64,000 bases of DNA. Source: Streptomyces sp. NRRL S-455. GTDB taxonomy: Bacteria > Actinomycetota > Actinomycetes > Streptomycetales > Streptomycetaceae. Positions 18,142 through 26,988 of this stretch are shown one piece after another. The number at the start of each line of letters is the position of its first letter. Positions within the stretch are counted from its first letter, which is position 1. The DNA is taken from positions 1 through 64,000 of the forward strand of contig NZ_JOCT01000004.1 in the NCBI RefSeq assembly GCF_000717875.1. Direction: 5' to 3'. Made by a program: the position numbers and the translations under genes. Below the pieces are notes generated by a model. It did not search any database, was not told the origin of the DNA, and saw nothing but the letters and a program-made list of their open reading frames with translations.

Positions 18142-19548
18142 TCACCGCCAGCGGCCGATCTCGACGTTCTCCAGGACGCCGAGCGCGTCCGGTACCAGGA
18201 CCGCGGCCGAGTAGTAGGCCGTGACCAGGTACTTGATGATGGCCTGTTCGTTGATGCCCATGAAGCGCACCGAGAGGCTCGGCTCGATCTCGTCCGGGAT
18301 TCCGGAAGCGCGCAGACCGATGACGCCCTGGTCGCTCTCGCCCGTACGCATCGCGATGATCGACGTGGTACGCGCTTCCGTCACCGGGATCTTGTTGCAC
18401 GGGAAGATCGGCACGCCGCGCCAGGTGGGGATGCGGTTGCCTGCCATGTCGATGGTCTCGGGGACGAGGCCGCGCCTGTTGAGCTCGCGGCCGAACGCGG
18501 CGATGGCTCGCGGATGGGCGAGAAGCAGCTTGGTGCCGCGGCGCCTGCTGAGCAGTTCGTCCATGTCGTCCGGGCTGGGCACGCCGTCGTGGGGCTGGAT
18601 CCGCTGGTCGTACTCGCAGTTGTGCAGGAGACCGAAGTCGCGGTTGTTGATGAGTTCGTGCTCCTGGCGCTCCTTCAGCGCCTCGACCGTCAGCCGGATC
18701 TGCTGCTCGGTCTGGTTCATCGGCTGGTTGTAGAGGTCGGCCACGCGCGTGTGGATGCGCAGCACGGTCTGGGCGACGCTCAGTTCGTACTCGCGGGGCC
18801 TGGCCTCGTAGTCGACGAAGGTGTGCGGAATGTCCGGCTCACCGGAGTGGCCGGCGGAGAGGTCGATCTCCTTCTCGCCGTACTTGTTGGAGCGCTGCGA
18901 GGGAATCGAGCGGCGCTGCTGGAGGTGGTCCCGCAGCGAGTCCGAGCGCTGGGCGATCCGCGCGAACTCCTGCCGGGGCAGCACCAGCACGGTGCACGCG
19001 GTGAGCGAGCGGGCCGTGTACTCCCAGATCGCGTCCTCGTCCAGCAGCGCGTCGTCGCCGAAGTAGGAACCGTCGGCGAGGACTCCGAGGGACTCGTCGT
19101 CGCCGTACGGGCCCGTGCCGACCTTCTCGACCCTGCCGTGCGCCAGCAGGTACACCTCGTCGGACGGGCTGCCGAACGAGGCGATCACCTCGCCGGCCGG
19201 GATCTCCCGCTGCTCGCAGCGACGGGCGATCTCGGAGAGGACCTCCTCGTCCTCGTAGGACCGCAGGGCCGGCAGCTCGCCCAGCTCAGCGGGGATGATC
19301 TCGACGCGGTCGCCGGTCTTCACGAACGTCAGCCGGCCGTCGCCCACGGCGAACGTCAGCCGCCGGTTCACCCGGTACGTACCCCCCTGGATGTCGACCC
19401 AGGGCAGCATGCGCAGCAGCCAGCGGGAGCTGATCTCCTGCATCTGCGGCACGGACTTGGTCGTGGTGGCCAGGTTCCGCGCGGCCGCCGTGCCGAGACT
19501 CTGCTGCGGCTTGGTCTGCTCCGTGCGGACCTCTTCGCCTACCGACAT
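18142..19548 (-). CDS. Family 2B encapsulin shell protein with cNMP-binding domain
   Basis: The 468-residue protein is a SrpI-like HK97-fold shell subunit. An N-terminal arm (1-40) is followed by [23 protein letters not shown]. An inserted cyclic-nucleotide-binding-like domain spans about 98-215 ([30 protein letters not shown]). The rest of the shell domain (240-468) contains [19 protein letters not shown] and [19 protein letters not shown]. The phosphate-binding cassette reads [19 protein letters not shown], departing from the classical FGE-AL...PR-A pattern, so canonical cAMP binding is doubtful. The ATG at 19548 was chosen because the conserved arm begins there. Databases often label this protein a Crp-like regulator; it has no helix-turn-helix. 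Confidence 0.88.
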   Translation of the reverse strand: MSVGEEVRTEQTKPQQSLGTAAARNLATTTKSVPQMQEISSRWLLRMLPWVDIQGGTYRVNRRLTFAVGDGRLTFVKTGDRVEIIPAELGELPALRSYEDEEVLSEIARRCEQREIPAGEVIASFGSPSDEVYLLAHGRVEKVGTGPYGDDESLGVLADGSYFGDDALLDEDAIWEYTARSLTACTVLVLPRQEFARIAQRSDSLRDHLQQRRSIPSQRSNKYGEKEIDLSAGHSGEPDIPHTFVDYEARPREYELSVAQTVLRIHTRVADLYNQPMNQTEQQIRLTVEALKERQEHELINNRDFGLLHNCEYDQRIQPHDGVPSPDDMDELLSRRRGTKLLLAHPRAIAAFGRELNRRGLVPETIDMAGNRIPTWRGVPIFPCNKIPVTEARTTSIIAMRTGESDQGVIGLRASGIPDEIEPSLSVRFMGINEQAIIKYLVTAYYSAAVLVPDALGVLENVEIGRWR

Positions 19549-19892
19549 AGAGAACTGCCCTCCCGGTTGTGACCGACGCCCATACGCCTCGGGCATCGAT
19601 GTGCACGCCCAAGCCTTCCTCACGCAGCGTCGCGGTGCTATTACACGAAAGAGCGGGAATGGATCTTCGTACCGCTGGGCAGAGGCGCCGCCGCCCTCCG
19701 GGGCCGGCCGCCCGCCGGGCACGTGCGCAGCCGTCGGCAGGCCAAGCGCCCCGGAGGGGGCGCGGGGTACTGCGCGACCGGCCACAGACAGCCGCGTTCC
19801 CCCACGCACGGCAATCCCCCACTGACCGAGGGAAGCCGAAGCCGGACCGGGCCGAAGCCCGGGCCGTTTCCGTCCCGGGCGACAATGACGGG
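19549..19892. other. Intergenic region upstream of encapsulin operon
   Basis: This 344-nt region carries the encapsulin promoter (not resolved) and, at 19753-19793, a copy of a dispersed Streptomyces intergenic repeat (GGGCGCGGGGTACTGCGCG followed by ACCGGCCAC). No gene is seen in it. Confidence 0.5.
19753..19793 (+). repeat. Dispersed GC-rich intergenic repeat, copy A
   Basis: The sequence GGGCGCGGGGTACTGCGCG, then ACCGGCCACAGAC, is the familiar gene-boundary repeat of Streptomyces. A clear relative occurs at 53961-54040 (GGGCGCGGGGCTGTCCCG, then GCGACCAGCCACGAC). It is non-coding. Confidence 0.5.
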
Positions 19893-20810
19893 GTGACCGG
19901 CCCCGACACCCCTGACGCGCCCCGCCTCGCGGCCCTGAACCCCCGGTTGCCCTCACCCGTGCGGGAGGTCGTGGACGCGCGGTTCGAGCGCCGGGGCGTC
20001 CGGCTCCTGCTGAAGCGGGACGATCTGATCCACCCGGAGCTGATCGGGAACAAGTGGCGCAAGCTGGCGCCGAATCTCACGGCGGCGGGCGGCCGTGCCG
20101 TGGTCACCTTCGGCGGGGCCTACTCCAACCACCTGCGAGCCACAGCGGCGGCCGGCCGGCTGCTCGGCATCCCCACGGTGGGTGTCGTGCGCGGTGACGA
20201 ACTGGCCGGCCGGCCTCTCAATCCCTCGCTGGCCCGCTGTGCGGCCGACGGCATGCGGCTGCACTTCGTGGACAGGGCGACCTACCGCAGCAAATCCGAG
20301 CCGCGCGCCCTGGCCGCGGTCCTGCGTGCCACGGACGCCGAGGACGCGTACGTCGTTCCCGAGGGCGGCAGCAACGCCGAGGCGGTCCGCGGCTGCCGGG
20401 CGCTCGGCACCGAGCTGTGCGACCAGGCCGACGTCGTAGCCGTGGCCTGCGGCACCGGCGGCACGCTGGCGGGGCTGGCCGCCGGTCTCGCTCCGGGGCA
20501 GCGCGCCCTGGGCGTACCGGTCCTCAAGGGCGGCTTCCTGACCGGCGAGATCGAGGACCTGCAGCACCAGGCGTTCGGTGGTGCCCGCGGCACCTGGTAC
20601 CTCGACGACCGCTTCCACTTCGGCGGCTACGCGCGCGTGCCCGCCGAGCTCGACACCTTCGCGGCGGACTTCGAGCGCCGCCACGATCTGCCCGTCGAAC
20701 GCCTGTATGTCGCGAAGCTGCTGTACGCACTCGTGGCTCTGGTCGGCGAAGGGGCCTTCCCGCGCGGGACGACTGTGGCGGCCGTGATCACCGGCCGCCC
20801 CTTCCCGTGA
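19893..20810 (+). CDS. PLP-dependent D-cysteine desulfhydrase/ACC-deaminase-like enzyme
   Basis: This 305-residue fold-type II PLP enzyme has the Schiff-base Lys in LIGNKWRKL (near residue 52), [16 protein letters not shown] just after it, and the phosphate-binding [10 protein letters not shown]. Members release sulfide or ammonia from D-cysteine, 1-aminocyclopropane-1-carboxylate or related amino acids. Which substrate applies here cannot be decided. The GTG at 19893 was chosen because conserved sequence begins soon after; the frame stays open further upstream across a repeat. It is divergent from the encapsulin operon. Confidence 0.82.
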   Translation: MTGPDTPDAPRLAALNPRLPSPVREVVDARFERRGVRLLLKRDDLIHPELIGNKWRKLAPNLTAAGGRAVVTFGGAYSNHLRATAAAGRLLGIPTVGVVRGDELAGRPLNPSLARCAADGMRLHFVDRATYRSKSEPRALAAVLRATDAEDAYVVPEGGSNAEAVRGCRALGTELCDQADVVAVACGTGGTLAGLAAGLAPGQRALGVPVLKGGFLTGEIEDLQHQAFGGARGTWYLDDRFHFGGYARVPAELDTFAADFERRHDLPVERLYVAKLLYALVALVGEGAFPRGTTVAAVITGRPFP

Positions 20811-20901
20811 CGCCGGCAGTCCCTTCCGTGACGCCCGGCAGCCCCTCCCCGTGACGCCCGGCAGCCCCCGAAGACCGCCTCAGCGAGTGCCGCCTCAGCG
20901 C

Positions 20902-22500
20902 TTACACCGCCTCCCGGAAGGCCGCCGCCTCCTCCAGGTCCAGCCTGCGCAGCAGCGTCCGCAGCATCTCGTCGTCGATGTAGCGGGCGTCCCGGAGCCT
21001 GACGAACACATCGCGCTCGGCACTGATCATCTCTCGCGACAGCCGCCGGTAGGTGTCGTCGACGGACTCCCCCGTGACCGGGTTGGCCTGCCCGAGCCGT
21101 TCCCAGACCGCGTTGCGGCGGCGTTCCAGGACGATGCGCAGCCGGTCGGCGAGCGGAGCCGGCAGGGCGTTGCGCTCGTCGTGGAGGAGTTCGTCCAGGC
21201 GCCGCTCGGCGGCCCGGGAGGCCTGTGCCTGGGCGTTGGCCTCGGCGAGCGTCTCGGCCTGCGCGTCCCGCCCGGGGAACTTCAGCAGCCGGATCAGCGG
21301 GGGAAGCGTCAGGCCCTGGACGACCAGTGTCCCGATGACCGTCGTGAAGGTCAGGAAGAGGATGAGGTTGCGGTGCGGGAAGGGCTCCTCGCCGTCGTGC
21401 AGGGTGAGCGGGATCGAGAAGGCGATCGCCAGCGAGACCACTCCCCGCATGCCGGCCCACGCGACGACGAACGGCCCCCTCCAGGTCGGGCTCTGCTCCC
21501 GCTCCCGGATCCGGGCCGACAGCAGCCGCGGCAGGAAGGTCGCCGGGTACACCCACACGAACCGGGCCGCGACGACCACCAGGAAGATCGCGCAGGCGTA
21601 CCAGGCGGCCACGGCACCCTCGTACTGCCCGAGGCCTCTCAGCACCACCGGCAGCTGCAGTCCGATCAGCGCGAACACCGCCGACTCCAGGACGAAGGCG
21701 ACCATTTTCCACACCGCCTCCTCCTGCAGACGCGTGGCGAAGTCGACCTCCCAGGCGCGGTGTCCCAGGTAGAGCGCGACGACCACGACCGCGAGGACAC
21801 CGGAGGCGTGCACCTGCTCGGCGACGGCGTAGGCGACGAACGGGATCAGCAGGGAGAGCGTGTTCTGGAGCAGCGCCTCCTTCACGTGCGTGCGCAGCCA
21901 GTGGATGGGGGCCATCAGCACCAGCCCCACCACGACGCCGCCGACCGCCGCGAGCAGGAACTCGCCGATGCCCCCGGCCCAGCTCGCGCCCTCCCCGACG
22001 GCGGCCGCGAGGGCGACGCGGTAGGCGGTGATCGCGGTGGCGTCGTTCAGCAACGACTCGCCCTGGAGGATCGTGGTGATGCGCGAAGGCAGCCCGACCC
22101 GCCGTGCCACCGCCGTCGCCGCGACCGCGTCCGGCGGCGCCACCACCGCGCCGAAGACCAGGGCAGCGGTCAGCGGCAGGTCCGGCACGATCAGGTAAAG
22201 GGCCCAGCCGACGACGAAGGTCGCGAAGAGCACGTACCCGACGGACAGCAGCGCGACCGGCCGCAACTGCGCCCGCAGGCCGAGATAGGAGCTGTCGGTC
22301 GCGGCCGTGTGCAGCAGCGGGGGAAGGATGAGCGGCAGGACGACGTGCGGGTCGAGGGTGTAGTCCGGTACGCCTGGCACGTAACTGACCGCCAGCCCGG
22401 CCGCCACCAGCAGCAGCGGTGCCGGCACCGGCGTGCGCCGCGCGGCCGCGGCGATCGCCGCGCTGCCCGCCACGAGCAGCAGCAGTGGCATCACGTCCAT
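20902..22500 (-). CDS. CPA1-family Na+/H+ antiporter
   Basis: The 532-residue membrane protein has about 12 helices across residues 1-400. The ion-exchange motifs are APPDAVAATAVARRVGLP and LQGESLLNDATAI, with the Asp of the ND pair, and WAGMRGVVSLAIAFSIPLTL lies later. A cytoplasmic helical tail of about 130 residues follows. It exports Na+ (or K+) in exchange for protons. The divergent UBP zinc-finger gene is suggestive: in some actinobacterial antiporters that domain is, from memory, fused to the C-terminus. Confidence 0.93.
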   Translation of the reverse strand: MDVMPLLLLVAGSAAIAAAARRTPVPAPLLLVAAGLAVSYVPGVPDYTLDPHVVLPLILPPLLHTAATDSSYLGLRAQLRPVALLSVGYVLFATFVVGWALYLIVPDLPLTAALVFGAVVAPPDAVAATAVARRVGLPSRITTILQGESLLNDATAITAYRVALAAAVGEGASWAGGIGEFLLAAVGGVVVGLVLMAPIHWLRTHVKEALLQNTLSLLIPFVAYAVAEQVHASGVLAVVVVALYLGHRAWEVDFATRLQEEAVWKMVAFVLESAVFALIGLQLPVVLRGLGQYEGAVAAWYACAIFLVVVAARFVWVYPATFLPRLLSARIREREQSPTWRGPFVVAWAGMRGVVSLAIAFSIPLTLHDGEEPFPHRNLILFLTFTTVIGTLVVQGLTLPPLIRLLKFPGRDAQAETLAEANAQAQASRAAERRLDELLHDERNALPAPLADRLRIVLERRRNAVWERLGQANPVTGESVDDTYRRLSREMISAERDVFVRLRDARYIDDEMLRTLLRRLDLEEAAAFREAV

Positions 22501-22561
22501 CGTTCTCGCCCGCCCTCATTTTCCCCGCGGTCTTCCGCGCGACCGTCGTAACCTGGCAATC

Positions 22562-22822
22562 ATGAAACAGTGCACGCACGCCGACGCGCTGCCGCATCCC
22601 GAACCCGTCCCGCTCAGCGAGACGTGTCCGGAGTGCGTGGCGGAGGGCATGGACCCGGTACAACTGCGGCTGTGCCTCAGCTGCGGTCACGTCGGCTGCT
22701 GCGACTCCTCGCCGGGGCGGCACGCGGCGGAACACCACAAGAAGTCCGGTCATCCCGTGATCCGGACGCACGAGCCCGGGGAGACCTGGCGATGGTGCTT
22801 CGTCGACCATGTTCTGGTGTGA
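22562..22822 (+). CDS. UBP-type zinc-finger protein
   Basis: This 86-residue protein consists almost entirely of a zf-UBP domain: CTHADAL, ETCPECVAEG, LRLCLSCGHVGCCDSS, RHAAEHHKKSGHPV and a Trp-rich end (ETWRWCFVDH). The Cys/His set for three zinc ions is complete. In eukaryotes the fold binds the ubiquitin C-terminus; the bacterial role is unknown. It is divergent from the antiporter, about 60 nt away, which points to joint regulation or physical association (inference). Confidence 0.85.
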   Translation: MKQCTHADALPHPEPVPLSETCPECVAEGMDPVQLRLCLSCGHVGCCDSSPGRHAAEHHKKSGHPVIRTHEPGETWRWCFVDHVLV

Positions 22823-22852
22823 CTCGACAAGAACCCGACAGGACCCGGGCGA

Positions 22853-22880
22853 AGGACGGTTCGACCAGGACGGTTCGACC
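22853..22880. repeat. Tandem 14-bp repeat in the sigH control region
   Basis: AGGACGGTTCGACC occurs twice without a gap. The second copy contains the -35-like GGTT of the sigma-B-type promoter described next. Confidence 0.7.
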
Positions 22881-22897
22881 GTCTGACGTCTGGGTAC
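22872..22897 (+). promoter_or_regulatory. Sigma-B/H-type promoter upstream of ushX-sigH
   Basis: GGTT, 16 nt, then GGGTAC matches the consensus of the sigma-B/F/H family in Streptomyces (GNTT, N14-16, GGGTA(C/T)). It lies about 210 nt upstream of the anti-sigma gene, so sigma-H or a relative may activate its own operon. This is inferred from the motif only. Confidence 0.55.
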
Positions 22898-23109
22898 GTC
22901 AACCCGGCGCGCGCTCTTCCCATTTGGGCCCGCCCAACCCCTAGACACGGAGCGTATCCACAGGTTTACTGTGAGTGACGGCACGGGGATGGGGTCCCGG
23001 GGACAGGACCATCGAGAGCGCGATAGCGTCACCGCTGAACCACGTATCGCGTTTACCCCCGGGGGGCGACCCTCGGCCCTGAAACGCTTGTACCACCATG
23101 GAGGTGAGG

Positions 23110-23523
23110 GTGTCCCAGATCGCAGGCGAGCCCGCGACCCAGGACTTCGTGGAAGTCCGGCTGCCGGCCGCGGGTGCCTACCTGTCGGTGCTGCGTACGG
23201 CCACGGCCGGTCTCGCGGCCCGTTTGGACTTCACCCTCGACGAGATCGAGGACCTGCGCATCGCGGTGGACGAGGCCTGCGCGATCCTGCTCCAGCAGGC
23301 CGTGCCCGGCTCGGTGCTCAGCTGTGTCTTCCGCCTCGTCGACGACTCACTCGAGGTCACCGTCTCGGCGCCGACCACGGATGGTCATGCCCCCTCGCGG
23401 GACACCTTCGCCTGGACCGTCCTGTCCGCTCTCGCGGGCAAGGTCTCCTCTGCCGTGGACAAGGACAAAACCGTTTCGATCAGCCTCTACAAACAGCGCG
23501 GCGCGGGACCCGGGCCGGCGTGA
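23110..23523 (+). CDS. ushX: Anti-sigma factor of the RsbW family (UshX/PrsH)
   Basis: The 137-residue GHKL-fold protein binds and inhibits the sigma factor encoded next to it. The nucleotide-binding N-box reads DEIEDLRIAVDEACAILL near residue 55. The tail KTVSISLYKQRG closes the domain. GTG at 23110 is preceded by GGAGGTGAGG at ideal distance; the ATG at 23098 has no ribosome-binding site, so the GTG is favoured. From memory it equals the S. coelicolor UshX/PrsH protein, encoded directly before sigH. Release of the sigma factor is expected through an anti-anti-sigma factor such as BldG, which is not in this window. Confidence 0.9.
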   Translation: MSQIAGEPATQDFVEVRLPAAGAYLSVLRTATAGLAARLDFTLDEIEDLRIAVDEACAILLQQAVPGSVLSCVFRLVDDSLEVTVSAPTTDGHAPSRDTFAWTVLSALAGKVSSAVDKDKTVSISLYKQRGAGPGPA

Positions 23524-24674
23524 GGGACGAGGACGGGCCGGTGCGGGACGAAGAGCGCAGCACACGAGAGCTGCCGGCCGAGGGCACGGGCGCCAGCCCG
23601 AGCGGAGCCTCGGGCATGGCGGCCGGCATCGACGGCATCCCCGAGCAGGCCCGCCCGCATCCGGAGGACGACTCCGCGGGGGTCGTCCTCCCGGGCGACG
23701 GGCGGGCGGACCGGGAAGGTGCCGTGCGGAGCGCGCCTCCGGGCGGGGGGATCACCGCATCTCCTGCCCAGGGGGGTCCACCCACTCGCGCGAAGTCGAG
23801 AGTGTCGGAGGAGGCGAGGGCTCGGGGAAGGGCGACGGGCGGGACGATGAGCGAGCACGAGCGACACTCCGAGGACGAGACGCCGAGCGCACACCCCACA
23901 CGGGGCGCACAGTACGGCTCCCCGGACCGCAGCGGGGCGCGGGAGATGTTCCTCAAACTGCGCACCCTGAGCAGCGGCAGTCCCGAGTACGCGGACCTGC
24001 GCAACCAGCTGGTCCGCATGCACCTGCCGCTCGTCGAGCATCTCGCGCGCCGCTTCCGCAACCGCGGCGAGCCGCTGGACGACCTCACCCAGGTCGCCAC
24101 GATCGGGCTGATCAAGTCGGTCGACCGCTTCGACCCGGACCGCGGCGTGGAGTTCTCGACGTACGCGACCCCTACGGTCGTCGGCGAGATCAAGCGGCAC
24201 TTCCGCGACAAGGGCTGGGCGGTGCGCGTCCCGCGCCGGCTGCAGGAGCTGCGCCTGGCGCTGACGACGGCCACGGCTGAGCTCTCCCAGCTGCACGGCC
24301 GCTCCCCCACGGTCCACGAGCTCGCCGAGAAGCTGTCGATCTCGGAGGAGGAGGTCCTGGAAGGCCTGGAGTCCGCCAACGCGTACTCCACGCTGTCCCT
24401 GGACGTCCCCGACACGGACGACGAGTCCCCGGCGGTCGCGGACACCCTCGGCGCGGAGGACGAGGCGCTGGAGGGCGTGGAGTACCGGGAGTCCCTCAAG
24501 CCGCTGCTGGAGGACCTTCCGCCGCGTGAGAAGCGGATCCTGCTGCTGCGCTTCTTCGGCAACATGACCCAGTCGCAGATCGCGCAGGAGGTCGGCATCT
24601 CGCAGATGCACGTCTCCCGGCTGCTGGCGCGCACGCTGGCGCAGCTCAGGGAGAAGCTCCTCGTCGAGGAGTGA
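23520..24674 (+). CDS. sigH: Stress-response RNA polymerase sigma factor SigH
   Basis: This sigma-B-type (group 3) sigma factor has region 2 with DLTQVATIGLIKSVDRFDPDRG and FSTYATPTVVGEIKRHFRDKGW, then region 3 and region 4 with MTQSQIAQEVGISQMHVSRLL. The first GTG (23520) overlaps the anti-sigma stop (GTGA) and gives 384 residues with a low-complexity 110-residue N-terminal extension. An internal ATG at 23847 gives 275 residues beginning at the conserved part. Several sigma-H sizes are known in S. coelicolor, so both starts may be used. The operon with ushX links it to osmotic stress and morphological control. Confidence 0.92.
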   Translation: MRDEDGPVRDEERSTRELPAEGTGASPSGASGMAAGIDGIPEQARPHPEDDSAGVVLPGDGRADREGAVRSAPPGGGITASPAQGGPPTRAKSRVSEEARARGRATGGTMSEHERHSEDETPSAHPTRGAQYGSPDRSGAREMFLKLRTLSSGSPEYADLRNQLVRMHLPLVEHLARRFRNRGEPLDDLTQVATIGLIKSVDRFDPDRGVEFSTYATPTVVGEIKRHFRDKGWAVRVPRRLQELRLALTTATAELSQLHGRSPTVHELAEKLSISEEEVLEGLESANAYSTLSLDVPDTDDESPAVADTLGAEDEALEGVEYRESLKPLLEDLPPREKRILLLRFFGNMTQSQIAQEVGISQMHVSRLLARTLAQLREKLLVEE

Positions 24675-24677
24675 CGG

Positions 24678-25127
24678 CTACTTCTCCGTACCGCCGGGGT
24701 TGCCGGGCCCGCGGATCCCGAGGGCCCGGGTCGTCTCGGGGTTCACCAGCAGGACGAGCGAGGCGACGGCCACCACGGCCAGGGCGATCCCACCGGGAAT
24801 GGCCATGCTGTCGGCCTGGAGCAGGTTGTAGGCCACCGGAAGCGCCATGAGCTGGGTGATGACGGCCGGGCCGCGGCTCCAGCTGCGGAGGGCGAGCAGC
24901 CCGCGGGCCGCGAGCAGCGGCAGCAGCGCGAGCACGACCAGCGTGATGCCCCCGGTGACGGCCTGCTGCCGGTCGTCCGGATGCCCCGTGAAACCGAGGA
25001 CCAGGATCCAGACCCCGCCGACGACCAGCGCGAGCCCTTCCAGTGCGGCCAGCATCGCGGCGTACGTCAGACGCCGGGGGCGCGGGCCGGTGTTCTCCGG
25101 GCTGGTGGAGGTCTGCTCACTGCTCAC
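24678..25127 (-). CDS. Integral membrane protein, function unknown
   Basis: The 149-residue protein has a hydrophilic N-terminus rich in Ser/Thr/Pro and four predicted membrane helices: AALEGLALVVGGVWILVLGF, ITLVVLALLPLLAARGLLAL, PAVITQLMALPVAYNLL and IALAVVAVASLVLLV. No family function is known. It is convergent with sigH, with 3 nt between the two stops. Confidence 0.8.
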   Translation of the reverse strand: MSSEQTSTSPENTGPRPRRLTYAAMLAALEGLALVVGGVWILVLGFTGHPDDRQQAVTGGITLVVLALLPLLAARGLLALRSWSRGPAVITQLMALPVAYNLLQADSMAIPGGIALAVVAVASLVLLVNPETTRALGIRGPGNPGGTEK

Positions 25128-25242
25128 ACCTGAAGAGTAGCCGTCGTCGCCGACACCCCAGTGGCGAGGTTCGCCCCCGCTCTCTTACCTGATCCCGACC
25201 TCGGTCTGGGCCAGGTACCACCCAGTAGGTACGCTGCCAGTC

Positions 25243-26211
25243 ATGCGTGCACTCCTCGTGGTCAATCCGGCGGCAACCACCACAAGTGCGCGCACACGCG
25301 ACGTACTGATCCACGCGCTGGCCAGTGAGATGAAGCTGGAGGCGGTCACCACCGAGTACCGCGGCCACGCGCGCGACCTGGGCCGGCACGCGGCGGAGAG
25401 CGACGACATAGACCTGGTGGTGGCCCTCGGCGGCGACGGCACGGTCAACGAGGTGGTCAACGGTCTCCTGCACGCCGGCCCGGCCCCGGGGCACCTCCCC
25501 GGACTCGCCGTGGTCCCGGGCGGCTCCACCAACGTCTTCGCCCGCGCCCTGGGCCTGCCGAACGACGCCGTCGAGGCGACCGGCGCCCTGCTGGACGCCC
25601 TGCGCGACGGCAGCGAACGGACCGTCGGCCTGGGGCTGACCTCGGGTACGCCGGGCACGGAGGACGAGGGAGTGCCGGCCCGCTGGTTCACCTTCAACGC
25701 GGGGCTCGGCTTCGATGCCGGTGTGGTCGGCCGGGTGGAACAGCATCGCGAGCGCGGCCGGAAGTCCACACACGCTCTTTACGTGCGCCAGGTCGTGCGC
25801 CAGCTCCTCGGCGAGCCGAACCGCCGGCACGGGACCATAACGCTGGAGCGGGCCGGCGAGGATCCGGTCACCGATCTGGTGCTGTCCATAGTCTCGAACA
25901 CCTCCCCGTGGACGTTTCTGGGGAATCGCCCGATCTACGCGGCGCCTAAGGCCTCGTTCGATACCGGTCTCGATGTCTTCGGTCTCAGCCGCCTGTCCAC
26001 CGCGGCGGTTGCCCGGTATGGCACCCAGTTGCTCACTTCGTCCCCCGAGCGCGGACCCCACGGCAAGCACGCCACCTCCCTGCACGACTTGACAGAGTTC
26101 ACCTTGCATTCGAAGGTGCCGCTCCCCCTCCAGATGGACGGTGACCACCTGGGGCTGCGAACCAGCGTGACGTTCACAGGCGTACGCCGTGCACTGCGTG
26201 TGATTGTGTGA
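25243..26211 (+). CDS. Diacylglycerol-kinase-family lipid kinase
   Basis: The 322-residue protein shows the DAGK catalytic domain: LLVVNPAATTTSA at the start, the nucleotide-binding ALGGDGTVNEVVNGLL near residue 65, and VVPGGSTNVFARALGLP near 90. The C-terminal half is the YegS-type beta domain, ending in LQMDGDHLG. It probably phosphorylates a membrane lipid such as diacylglycerol. The ATG at 25243 is the first start. It lies upstream of wblE in the same direction but is separated from it by a 317-nt control region. Confidence 0.88.
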   Translation: MRALLVVNPAATTTSARTRDVLIHALASEMKLEAVTTEYRGHARDLGRHAAESDDIDLVVALGGDGTVNEVVNGLLHAGPAPGHLPGLAVVPGGSTNVFARALGLPNDAVEATGALLDALRDGSERTVGLGLTSGTPGTEDEGVPARWFTFNAGLGFDAGVVGRVEQHRERGRKSTHALYVRQVVRQLLGEPNRRHGTITLERAGEDPVTDLVLSIVSNTSPWTFLGNRPIYAAPKASFDTGLDVFGLSRLSTAAVARYGTQLLTSSPERGPHGKHATSLHDLTEFTLHSKVPLPLQMDGDHLGLRTSVTFTGVRRALRVIV

Positions 26212-26528
26212 GCAGAAGGGGCTAAAGTCCTTTCACTCGAACGTTTAGGCCAGGATCCACCCCATGGAAGTACGGCTGTGACCTAGTCGACACCGAAGAA
26301 TCAAAAAAAACTTTCCAGAAGGGGTTGTATCCCCGGCTGAGGTTTGCGAGTCTCTACGTGGCGATCGGGACGGCCCGCAACACCGGCCTCCACTGGTCAC
26401 CGGAACCCCTCTTCAACTCACAGGACCTCGCCAGGGAACTGGCGGTCGGCCCTTCACTTGTTGAGGGATTCGTGAAAGCGTTCACATTCACAAGCACTTG
26501 CACGTAATACCAAGGAGAGGTAGCAGCC
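26212..26528. other. wblE control region, no gene seen
   Basis: This 317-nt region contains an A8 run near 26300 and an AT-richer segment before wblE. The ribosome-binding site AAGGAGAGG lies about 10 nt before the start. A GGAAC...GTT pair near 26435 resembles a sigma-R promoter, but the spacer is 20 nt instead of 18-19, so I do not claim it. Confidence 0.5.
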
Positions 26529-26786
26529 ATGGACTGGCGTCACAACGCCGTTTGCCGCGAGGAAGACCCCGAGCTCTTCTTCCCCATCGGCAACACCGGT
26601 CCTGCGCTGCTGCAGATCGAGGAAGCCAAGGCCGTCTGCCGTCGCTGCCCGGTTATCGAGCAGTGTCTGCAGTGGGCGCTCGAGTCCGGCCAGGACTCCG
26701 GCGTCTGGGGTGGTCTCAGCGAGGACGAGCGCCGCGCCATGAAGCGCCGCGCCGCCCGCAACCGGGCTCGTCAGGCCTCCGCCTGA
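26529..26786 (+). CDS. wblE: WhiB-like iron-sulfur protein WblE
   Basis: The 85-residue Wbl protein has the four cluster-ligand Cys at 9, 37, 40 and 46 (CRRC spacing), the turn GVWGG at 58-62, and a basic DNA-binding tail (ERRAMKRRAARNRAR). It carries a [4Fe-4S] cluster that reacts with nitric oxide or oxygen and binds the primary sigma factor region 4. Its length and sequence match WblE, the WhiB1 orthologue, which is near-essential in actinobacteria. It stands alone between a long leader and a strong terminator. Confidence 0.95.
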   Translation: MDWRHNAVCREEDPELFFPIGNTGPALLQIEEAKAVCRRCPVIEQCLQWALESGQDSGVWGGLSEDERRAMKRRAARNRARQASA

Positions 26787-26906
26787 CAACCCACCCCTGC
26801 TGACAGCCTGAGCTTGGCGGCGCGCACAGCGAGTGCGCATCTCCCGCCCCCGAGCCGCAGCGCGCAGTTCCCCCCGATGCGCTTTTGTTAAGCAGCAACG
26901 AGCTTT

Positions 26907-26935
26907 AGCCCCGGGCCGATTGACGGCCCGGGGCT
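26907..26935. terminator. Perfect hairpin terminator after wblE
   Basis: An 11-bp perfect stem (AGCCCCGGGCC and complement) has a 7-nt loop and is followed by CAATGCTTTT. It lies between wblE and the convergent histidine kinase, so it may act on both strands. Confidence 0.85.
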
Positions 26936-26988
26936 CAATGCTTTTCGAGGCCCTTTCCCCAGAGGCCGGGCTCACACGGAGGCACAGC

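Noticed and set aside
18142..19548. Annotation as a Crp/Fnr transcription factor
   Set aside because: A cyclic-nucleotide-like domain is present but no helix-turn-helix, and the remaining two thirds fit an encapsulin shell.
17464..19572. A 702-residue plus-strand frame opposite the prenyl synthase and encapsulin genes
   Set aside because: Antisense frame with biased composition typical of high-GC codon shadows; it has no motif.
26430..26470. Sigma-R-like promoter (GGAAC...GTT) before wblE
   Set aside because: The spacer is 20 nt, outside the 18-19 nt of known sigma-R promoters.
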